In this document: piece by piece, positions 56,601-64,000 of the stretch | How the letters are laid out: each line of letters starts with the position of its first letter | How positions within the stretch are numbered: the stretch's first letter is position 1 | Source of the DNA: Lactuca virosa | Taxonomy: Eukaryota; Streptophyta; Magnoliopsida; Asterales; Asteraceae | Direction of reading: 5' to 3' | Length of the DNA: 64,000 nucleotides | NCBI GenBank assembly: GCA_928212115.1 | Contig: CAKMRJ010002223.1 | Span: forward strand, 306,276,778-306,340,777 | The notes under the pieces: model-generated | What the model was told of the DNA's origin: nothing | Database searches by the model: none | What the model saw: the letters and a program-made list of their open reading frames with translations, nothing else | Program-made: the position numbers and the translations under genes

Positions 56601-57080
56601 TCGGATGCAGACTTGGGTGGTTGTAATCTTGATAGAAAGAGCACAAGTGGCGGATGTCAATTTCTTGATGGCAAATTGGTGAGCTGGCAGTCGAAAAAGC
56701 AAACATGTGTATCAATTTCAACGGCTGAAGCAGAATATGTGGCTGCTGCTGCCTGCACATCACAAATTATATGGATCCAAAGTCAATTGCGTGATTATGC
56801 AATTAATATGAAAAATATTCCATTATATTGTGATTCTCAAAGTGCAATAAGAATTTGTCATAATCCTGTGCAGCATTCGAAGACTAAACATATAACTCTT
56901 CGTTACCATTTCATCAAGGATCACGTGGAGGATGGAAATATTGAAGTGCATTTCGTGAAAACAACTGATCAGTTAGCTGATATTTTCACGAAACCTTTAA
57001 ATGAAAAATCCTTTGTAAAAATTTTAGAAGGACTTGGAATGATCGATGGAAATTCTGTTCCATGCGAAAAAGGAGAATGA
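53611..57080 (+). pseudogene. Copia III pol (protease, integrase, RT, RNase H), degenerate
   Basis: Protease WYIDSGCSRHMTG (about 53648), TGA at 53701. The 596-codon frame 53734-55524 has the pre-integrase motif (LWHRRLSHPN, CATCEVGK), integrase HIDLCGPS, KSDHGTEF, QQNGVVERRNRSL, and a Glu-rich linker with five GAGGGGGA-encoded EGE units. A frameshift near 55512 and TGA codons at 55619 and 55667 precede the RT (MDVKCAFLNGEL; YVDDIIFG at 56112). A one-base insertion near 56137 shifts to 56100-57080: RNase H with YSDADLGG, STAEAEYVAAAAC and YCDSQSA, ending normally after IFTKPLNEKSF. All domains and catalytic motifs are visible, but six lesions disable it. Confidence 0.92.
55146..55262 (+). repeat. 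Five PPT-like GAGGGGGA repeats inside the Copia III pol frame
   Basis: GAGGGGGA followed by GCA or AAA occurs near 55150, 55183, 55201, 55234 and 55252, mostly as GTTGAGGGGGAGCA, all in the same frame (Val-Glu-Gly-Glu-His). The word resembles the polypurine tract of the sister element (28069-28079) on the same strand. Confidence 0.85.
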
Positions 57081-58861
57081 TGGTTGACCAGGAATGATTC
57101 AGAGGCACTGAATAAAAGACAAAGCAATGTCATTCAGCGTTTAGAGGTTACTGTTCATAGTCAACGCTTCGACCTCTTCGAATTCGTAGATTGGTCACTT
57201 TTCAGGGGATGATAAAATTTCGTGTATTTGGAACAAGTACATTTCATTTGTCATTTATTTTCAAAAAATCAAAAATACAAAAAGATTTTCATTTGTTTTG
57301 TCATTTAATTTTCGAACAATTAAAAATCCAAAAAGATTTTCCTTTGTTTTGTCATTTTATTTTCGAAAATTTCAAAATTCCACAAATATTTTCGTTTGTT
57401 CTGTCTTTATTTTCGAAAAATCAAAAACATCAAAAAGATTTTCTCTTTATTTCGTTCCTTATTTTCCAAAAATCAAAACAACAAAAATATTTTGTTTCTT
57501 ATTTCTTTTTAGTACTTTGTTGCAGATATTCATGATGATACACAGTGGATAATGCTTGCAGTTCTAGGGTCAGGTAAATCTATCAGACGAATCTCTAAAT
57601 TTTTGAATATTTTGAACAAGTTAAGTTGTCCCTAAAAGCATGCTGCAGCATGTTGTCCAAAGGCTCCATTGACTCAATGTGTGTGTACGAAAGCCTAAAT
57701 GAAATCTTTCATACGAAAATTTCTACCAATCAGGCTTGTACTCACATTAGTCTCCTGAGCTACCTGACTCTTCTCATAATGAGTTAAGAGTTTACTGTTT
57801 TGTCAAAATATAACAGAGGTACATTTCGTGTCTTACATCCATCTTTTTCATCCAAAAAGTTCTTACACGATCACACACGAAGACATATGTCCGAGAAGTC
57901 TCTAATCACACCAATCGAGACTTAGACATATCAAAAATCTGTGTTCATGATCTGACATCATGAGACCGTGATGAAAGTGAAACCCAATTTTCTAAACTTT
58001 TAAGGAATTGACGGGGAACTATGTTCCAGATTTTCACGAAACATCTGTTTCAGTACCCAAATTCGAAACTTCAAATCATATTCAGTTCGTATGAGTGGTC
58101 TTGATCAAACATTCGAAACCTATGATGTTTGTTACCCAACAAGATCCAGCACAAATTTTTTCATGAATATGATTTCCGTGTGAGTTTCATTCAAAATCCA
58201 AAGTCACTTAAAATTTTTCAAAGCAAACTTGTCACTGACTACTCTGGTCAAACAAGTAATTTTTGTTACAATTTATCACCTTATGTTTAGGTTGACATGT
58301 AACAAAATTTTTATAGCTATCCATGAAGCCTTATAAAAGAAGCCCTTCGATACTTCTCTACAAGTAATCGATTGTATTTCACGGGAACATACACAAGCTG
58401 TTGATCATCTCTCTTGATAATTAACGAAGCACTTTGTGCCCGGGGTTTTATCTGCCTTTGTGTCAAATTGATATTTTGACATCACAGTATGTCAAAAATT
58501 TCTTATTATTGCTTCTCATCTAAATTCTTTGGAACACTGCACTCACGAAATCCTTGAGGTTCTGAGTAATACCAACTCAGGCTGATGATTTCAAACATCT
58601 GGCATATGAATTCGCTTTTCATCCCAAAAGTGAAAGAGCCTTACTTCCATCCGGAGGTTTCTGATGGTTACAATTCTCTTGGGGCAAACAATACAGGCTG
58701 TCTTTCAATGACGTATGGTATTCTGTCCGGGTTTCAAGGAGAAGTGACAGTTACTTTTTGATGCATGGCTACTTTTAAGGAGTAGTGGTCCTACTTTCAA
58801 GGTGTCACGTCGGATCTCATTAAATGCACATCCCGCTTCAAATTCAAACTCCAGGGTTACA
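57081..58861 (+). other. Copia III spacer between pol and the extra ORF
   Basis: Noncoding, 1.8 kb. It starts with a tandem repeat (57235-57510) that ends in TTTAGTACTTTGTTGCAG, an acceptor-like sequence. The remainder is ordinary AT-rich DNA with no ORF I support. Confidence 0.6.
57235..57510 (+). repeat. Five degenerate ~55-60-bp tandem repeats in the Copia III spacer
   Basis: Each unit has TTTGTCATTTATTTTC or similar, an AAAATCAAAAA-type stretch and AAAAGATTTTC. The open frame of 114 codons across them is a by-product (repeated QKDF/FVL). Confidence 0.85.
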
Positions 58862-58956
58862 TATAAAAGGGGATACAAGGGTCTATTATCAGTTTACGCG
58901 TTCAGAGGAAAAATTCCCAAATTCTCTCTAATCTTCAAAGCTTTCAAACCCTAACA
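58862..58956 (+). promoter_or_regulatory. Putative internal promoter and leader of the Copia III extra ORF
   Basis: TATAAAAGG at 58862 is an excellent plant TATA box. A start about 30 bases downstream would give a ~60-base leader before ATG 58957; the bases before it (CCCTAACAATGG) are a good start context. Confidence 0.55.
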
Positions 58957-60119
58957 ATGGCGACTTCTGTTCATGTTGATGCTGACCCTTCTCAAACCAC
59001 TGATGATGTGTCTTCATTACCGATTATGAAGATTCAAGGAACTAACTATCAAGTGGAGGCTGATGTTTCTCAATACCCTAAAGAATTGAAGATGTTAGTT
59101 GTTGCTTTGAAGAGTTATGTTCTGTCAAAAGCAATGTTCAGTTCGTTTTCAGTTCCAATGTCACGGCTTTCTCAAGCAGGATCAACAGCTACATACTCCA
59201 AAGCTTTTGATGCCATTACTTTCAATTTGGTGAATGACAAAAAGGTCAGATTGTCCAAGAAACTCTTTTGCCAAATTCTTGAAATTCCAAATTCACCACC
59301 GTATGTTGATTTCTCGTTCCCTCAAGTTGTACATATGTTCAATGAGATGGGTTATCGACCTCAACTATCCAAGATCAGTGATTTCAAGAAATCTGGTCTT
59401 CCTAGTATCTGGAACTTTTTATTTGGTATTTTTCTGAGGTGTTTAACTGGTAGAACTGCTGGTCTCGATAAAGGAAGAATGGAGGTATATGCCATGGTTG
59501 CTAGGCTATACTATGATCTTCAAGTGGATTATTCTACACAGTTATGGAAGGAATTCCAAATGAGTGTAGCAAACACGAATGCTCTTCATGGTATTTCGTG
59601 TGCGAGGTACTAGAGCTTGATTGTACAATATTTCTACAACAAAGAGGGGATTTTGGTACCAAATGATGAAGAAAAAGTTGTTTTTCAAACATATCACTAT
59701 CCGAAGGATGTCACAGATAATGCTGAAGAGTTTCCCTTTGTGGCTCGTATTCCTGATGCTATGCTCAAACGAGTTGATCCTACGAATTCAGTCTTGGTGG
59801 CTTATTTGAAAAACATTGATTCTATTGTGGAAACTGGGAAATTATTGCCAAGAGAAGAGAAGAAATCCAAGCGTTCGAAGAAGAATGAATCTGGTTCTTC
59901 TGAAAAGAAAGTCACGGAATTGCAATCTATGAAATCTTCAAAGAAGAAGCCAATTACAGTTGAAGAACCAGTGGTACACGAAGTGTCTGTTGCTGAGACT
60001 AAATCGATTGAGCCTGTTGTTGAAGTTACCTAAGAGAAAGTGGTCATTCCTTCGAAGACCGGTATTTTTTGAAGGATCAAAATGAAGTCTAAGCATATAC
60101 GCAAGTCTGCAACACTTAA
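58957..60119 (+). pseudogene. Copia III post-pol extra ORF, interrupted by a Gypsy element
   Basis: MATSVHVDADPSQTTDD, 218 codons to TAG 59611, then the same frame continues to TAA 60031 and TGA 60070 and onward to the Gypsy insertion at 60119. It therefore reads as one ORF with three in-frame stops. The segment FLFGIFLRCLTGRTAGLDK (about residues 149-167) followed by YAMVARLYYDLQVDYS aligns with the Copia II extra ORF (FLVHVFLRCISGRRAGADE, then AIAALAADLDFNFS). The remainder is Lys/Ser/Glu-rich. No signal peptide or membrane helix. Function unknown; probably an element-encoded accessory protein. Confidence 0.75.
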
Positions 60120-60674
60120 CTGTCACACCCCGTTAAAGCGGAAACACGAAGGGTGACAGGCTAAGGTCTCATAACACGAGGTAAATAGGAGTACCAACCA
60201 TAATCATTGAGTATTTTAAGTTTACATCACATTTGAATCAAAGTTACATTTTAATTCCCTACTACAAAGTCTAATACATAACAAAAGAAACATTAAGTGC
60301 AAATTCTTGTTGATGTCTAATTTAGATCACTGACTGTTCCCTGAAAAACATGCAAAAACGAGGGTCAACTATAAAATAGTTGGTGAGTTTCACAGGTTTA
60401 TAAAGTACATCATTTCAGTGAGAAAATATAGGTTTGTTCAAAAGTTCCAAATCGAAATGAGTGTTGAATGCCAAAGCACTCCGTTCACAACCAAGCCTAC
60501 CGACAGTTCTTGCCCCATTCCATTATGTCCATGGTTCCCATAATGTCAGTTCACGGAAATATGCACTCGCGGTTCTGGGCGAGTGGGGGCTGTCGACCCC
60601 AAATAGCGCTATCCATAAGACCATCGGCTCCAATATGAGTTAATAGGTTGTATCGGTTCTCCGGGGACTTAATC

Positions 60675-60955
60675 ATACAAGTTCATAACACCAAGTTCAT
60701 AATACATGTTCATATCACAAGGTTCATATAAAAAGTTAATAGCATGTAGTTCATAACAGAAAGTTCATCAAAGAGTATAGTTCCAAGTTCGTCAAGTTCA
60801 TAAAACAATATTGTTACAAGTTCGTTAAGTTCATAAAACAATATCTTTCCAAGTTCAATAAGTTCATAAAGCAAGACTTATCAAGTTCATAAAACAAAGT
60901 TCAACAAGTTCACAAAACAATATCGTTCCAAGTTCATTAAGTTCATAAAATAATT
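60675..60955. repeat. AAGTTCATAAAACAATAT tandem array in Gypsy V LTR
   Basis: About fifteen copies of AAGTTCATAA or AAGTTCA variants, in the second half arranged as ~42-bp units (TTCCAAGTTC, AAGTTCATAAAACAATAT). Confidence 0.85.
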
Positions 60956-62865
60956 TTCATAGATATTGTAGCATGCTTTCCACCCCAAAACATGAAAACA
61001 GTAAAAATAGGGGAGTGCGTGAATACTCACTCTGGAAAGTTCGCGGCTCGGGCTTTGCGGGTTGATGTTGGTGAGTGCGTGTCCTAATAGCGTCCTACGG
61101 AACAAATAGTTTCTAGTGAGATATAATTCACTAAGTCATTATCTAAGAACTACTTATCCTACTAGTGGTATCATTAAGTGCCCAAAGTTTGTTTGGTTCA
61201 TTTTTGGTATTATTGAATTCATGGTGCCTTATGTTCAAAAATTCATAAAGGCATGAAAATGAACTCCAAAAATTGTAACACTTTTTATTGTGGTTCTACA
61301 GGAGGGTATTAGTGTCCAGAAATTTTATAGACATTTTTGATGGTCATTTTATATTTATTTGTAATTTAGGACCAAATAATATAGAAAATCCAAATAAATT
61401 GGTAAACAGTTTCTAAAATTCCCAATTTAATTTTTACAGGTTCTTATAATGTTCCTAAGGTTGAGAAAAATATGGGTTAGGAACTTTGAGTCCAATAACC
61501 CGAGATTATAATTTCATGCTCCCATTTAATGAAAAATATGGAATAAATATCAAACAGTGTCCAAATTTGTCTGAAAATTTACATGGCTTTCTTACTCTGT
61601 GATTATATTCATAATACAAATTTTCAGATTTTTATACCTTTTGAAAATGATTATTTGAAATTTAAAGCCATTAAATAACTATTTTTATAAATAATTAAGG
61701 AATTGGTTCTAGCCCTTGGTATTTTACAGATTATCACATGCATGTGAGGGCTTTCAAAAGGAAAAATGTTCAAAATTTATTCAGAAGAGAAATAGGGGTA
61801 TTGAACCCAAACAAGTTAAGAAACGTTGCACATTATAGTGCATGAGATGTAAATGTGGCTGAAGTTCATGAATTTGTGTAGCACATTCTGTGGGGTTTTA
61901 AGCCACGAAATTTCAGCCATCATTCACTGGATATGTTAAGTTTCTAAATTATTTTTCCCCAGATTTATGGTTGGGTTTAAGGCCACTGATCACGTAAGGC
62001 AAAAATGGTGATCACAGAAAAGAGCTGTTCGCGCAACCATTTTGTAAAAATTGCCAAAAATCCGATATTTAATATTTTACAGTGAGACCAGTTGGGTTTG
62101 AAAGTTAACTCGTGGAACTATCCAATACAAAAAGAATATCAGGATTTGGTTAAGTAATGACCGAGTTATGGCCGTTCAAAGCTGAACAAAGTAGTCTGGC
62201 AGATTGCATGTCTTCCCTGTTTGCTTTGAGTGCATTCTTAGGGCATTTTGACAAGAACAACATGCATGTTCCAGCTATGGTCCGATTTCTAGCACATGCA
62301 TGGAGTGAATGAGCATCCAAGATGTACTAGAAATGGTTTAAATGCATTTGATCATGCAAGAACACAAAAGAAATGGAGAAGAAAGTGTAACACTCGGTTT
62401 TGAGATCATATGATCACATGTGCATCATTTTCACTCCTTGCATGGGTTTGATCCCGGATTTTCACCATTTCAAACCCATGCATTGTGTTATGGTGAGAAT
62501 CTACAAACCACAAGGGGAAAAGTAAGGATTCTAGCCATGGAAAGGCATAGAATCCGAAATGTAAAGAAGAAACATGAAGATGAAGTAGTAAAGTCATAAC
62601 TATGAGGAAGAATGGTGTGTTATACCTTGGTTTTGAGCTTGAGAGGAACAAGAACACTTCAAGACCTGCATCATTTCGAAAATATGGCAGAGAATGGGAA
62701 GAACTCGGCTGAATGGAGAAGAAATGGAGGTGGAAGAAAGAATAGTGAAGTGTGGGGGAATCTCTTGGAATAGGAGAGTGAGTGGAGTAGGTGGGTGTTT
62801 GAATTGATGAGATTTTAATGGATATGGGGAAATGGAGGGGCCTAATGGTCGGCCACTTTGTGGGT

Positions 62866-62867
<2 letters not shown>

Positions 62868-62911
<44 letters not shown>
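62868..62911. repeat. (TA)n microsatellite in Gypsy V LTR
   Basis: About 21 TA units. Unlike the other two sites, no hairpin element is inserted here. Confidence 0.95.
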
Positions 62912-62913
<2 letters not shown>

Positions 62914-63465
62914 ATCAATTAATTAATAAAAGCCTCATTCACATTTTATAAAACTAGGCTTTAAATTTTATAAAACACCAACATATTCATGATCTTCTAA
63001 GGTTTTAATTATTGGGTTTTGTTGAAATATTTACACTTGATAATAACTTCCAACATTATATTTGTTAAATTAATTTAGGAAATGACAACCTACTATTGAA
63101 TTTTTATAAAAATCAATTTGTCATATTTCAACAATTGTAACAAGGATTTTCACTTTTGGTTTACATTTCAAATCATGAAGTATATGAATTGTCATAAATT
63201 TTATAATTGGTTCATATTATGATCCAATTTTGTTCATATTAGTTTGTGACACTTAACCTTGTTAAGCATCAATTTGTTCCAATGTGAAATTATTAGGGTT
63301 AATAACCCACCCTTGAGTTGTAATCTACCGAACATAGTTTTATGTTTAGGCTTAAGGTTCAGCATTGGCACTTTACCACTCAGTTGGTTCCTTTACATAT
63401 CAATGTAATCGTTCAATGCAACTAAGGTACACTACTTGTTCCGAGAGATCTATTAAGTCACCAAC

Positions 63466-64000
63466 CTAGTTCAACTTGTAACTATAGAGCCAAGTTATGT
63501 GTGCACAAAGAAATGACAAGGTTCTAGATGAGTATTGACCTGAGTTTTGGCGGATGTCACAGTCTCCCCCAGTTGTGGGAATTTCGTCCCGAAATTCAAC
63601 TGGCGGTAACACTGGTTTAGACATAACGAATAGTTGAGGATATTTGTTCTTCATGTAATCCTCCCGTTCCCACGTAAACTCGGGCCCATGCTTAGAGTTC
63701 CAACTAACTTTCTCGATCGGTATCTTACTTCGTTTTAGTTGCTTAACCTCTCGATCAAGAATTTCTACCGGTTCCTCCACGAATTTTAGTCGATCATTGA
63801 TTTGGAGGTCCCCGAGGGGTATGTGTAGGGATTCCTCCGCCAAGCACTTTTTGAGGTTCGACACTTAATCCCATACACTGCTTCGTAGGGGAGCACGTTT
63901 CACACTGACATGATAGTTGTTGTTATAGGAAAACTCAACGAGTGTTTACTGGGAGCTCTAAACACCTCCTAAACTGGTCATATGGGCTCGGAGTATGTCT
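63466..64000 (-). pseudogene. Gypsy V pol C-terminus (integrase end and chromodomain-like tail), internally deleted
   Basis: On the minus strand 63864-63466 encodes VSNLKKCLAEESLHIPLGDL followed by LKFVEEPVEILDREVKQLKR and WNSKHGPEFTWEREDYMK, the conserved C-terminal region of chromovirus integrases with the chromodomain-like fold, a likely chromatin-targeting module. Upstream (63865-63960) EFSYNNNYH and YEAVYGIKCRT of the integrase are readable in other frames. The two are joined with roughly 80-100 residues missing, probably through the shared GTGTCGAAC at about 63864. The protein ends shortly inside the LTR. Confidence 0.85.
63562..63577 (-). other. Polypurine tract of Gypsy V
   Basis: Minus strand AACTGGGGGAGACTG abuts the LTR. 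Confidence 0.75.

Larger units (their letters stand above)
49511..60119 (+). mobile_element. Second Sirevirus-like Copia element (Copia III)
   Basis: Short 5' LTR (49511-49817), primer site, a very long gag (50073-53610), pol (to 57080), a spacer, and a post-pol ORF (58957 onward) into which a minus-strand Gypsy element is inserted at 60119. Copia III itself inserted in the Gypsy IV protease; the left candidate duplication is AAATA (49506-49510). Its 3' LTR must lie beyond the window. It shares gag terminus W-V-P-K, protease WYIDSGCSRHMTG and the extra ORF with Copia II, but the two are well diverged. Confidence 0.9.
60120..63561 (-). repeat. 3' LTR of Gypsy V
   Basis: From TGTCACACCCCG (60120) to GATGTCACA (about 63561). 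On the minus strand the polypurine tract AACTGGGGGAGACTG precedes its start. Inside are a tandem of AAGTTCATAA words (60675-60955), a (TA)n array (62868-62911) and a minus-strand gene-like stretch (62406-62918) that is only an open frame. Confidence 0.8.
60120..64000 (-). mobile_element. Minus-strand Gypsy chromovirus-like element (Gypsy V), 3' part
   Basis: On the plus strand it begins TGTCACACCCCG after TTAAC (candidate duplication) and has a 3.4-kb LTR to about 63561, then a polypurine tract and the C-terminal end of a Gypsy pol on the minus strand. The element continues past the window. It is related in layout to the minus-strand Gypsy at 28.7-34.9 kb (both LTR edges TGTCACACCC). Confidence 0.85.

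Noticed and set aside
62406..62918. 170-codon minus-strand ORF in the Gypsy V LTR
   Set aside because: Begins in the TA array and lies wholly inside an LTR. Composition is that of noncoding sequence with His/Ser/Pro runs.

Overview
This is a plant nuclear window. It is AT-rich and almost entirely made of LTR retrotransposons nested in one another, with one clear host gene. The families present (Sirevirus-like Copia elements with a long extra open frame after pol, chromovirus-like Gypsy elements with LTRs over 3 kb, and LTRs studded with ACTCGACGAGT-type motifs) suggest a eudicot, most likely an Asteraceae genome of the lettuce (Lactuca) type. The species is an inference that I cannot confirm from the sequence alone.

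Layout: 1-7929 is a nearly complete Ty1/copia element (Copia I) with both LTRs, a tRNA-iMet-type primer site, a polypurine tract and a gag-pol broken by three frameshifts. 7933-8409 is a long imperfect hairpin element lying between two (TA)n arrays. 8410-15230 is the least repeat-dominated part. It holds the only confident host gene, an intronless Dof zinc-finger transcription factor resembling Arabidopsis DOF5.4/OBP4 (10973-11992), with a Stowaway-like MITE about 475 bp upstream of its ATG and several small degenerate repeats. About 15.2-28.73 kb is a Sirevirus-like Copia element (Copia II). Its gag is split by a hAT transposon with a perfect 8-bp target duplication, its pol carries an integrase/RT deletion, and a long extra ORF sits between pol and the 3' LTR.

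28.7-45.3 kb is a stack of Gypsy elements. A minus-strand element (5' LTR 31563-34892, gag, no pol) lies inside the 5' LTR of a plus-strand element that also has gag but no pol (34893-42039). That element abuts a reverse-oriented LTR of a related family, which itself contains a solo LTR with a perfect TAAGG duplication. 45.3-49.5 kb is the 5' half of another Gypsy element, broken in its protease by Copia III (49511-60119). Copia III is a second Sirevirus-like element with short LTR, PBS, gag, pol and a divergent relative of the same extra ORF. From 60120 to the end, a minus-strand Gypsy element with a 3.4-kb LTR is inserted in that extra ORF.

The most interesting signals are these: (a) the post-pol ORF shared by Copia II and Copia III, each copy with its own TATA-like promoter; (b) two unrelated long hairpins, each exactly between (TA)n arrays, resembling microsatellite-targeting elements; (c) two Gypsy elements that both stop at the gag/protease boundary; (d) unrelated LTR families that all place clusters of short palindromes just upstream of the TATA box; and (e) PPT-like purine motifs repeated in frame within the Copia III pol. 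No rRNA, tRNA, CRISPR or bacterial-type feature was seen.
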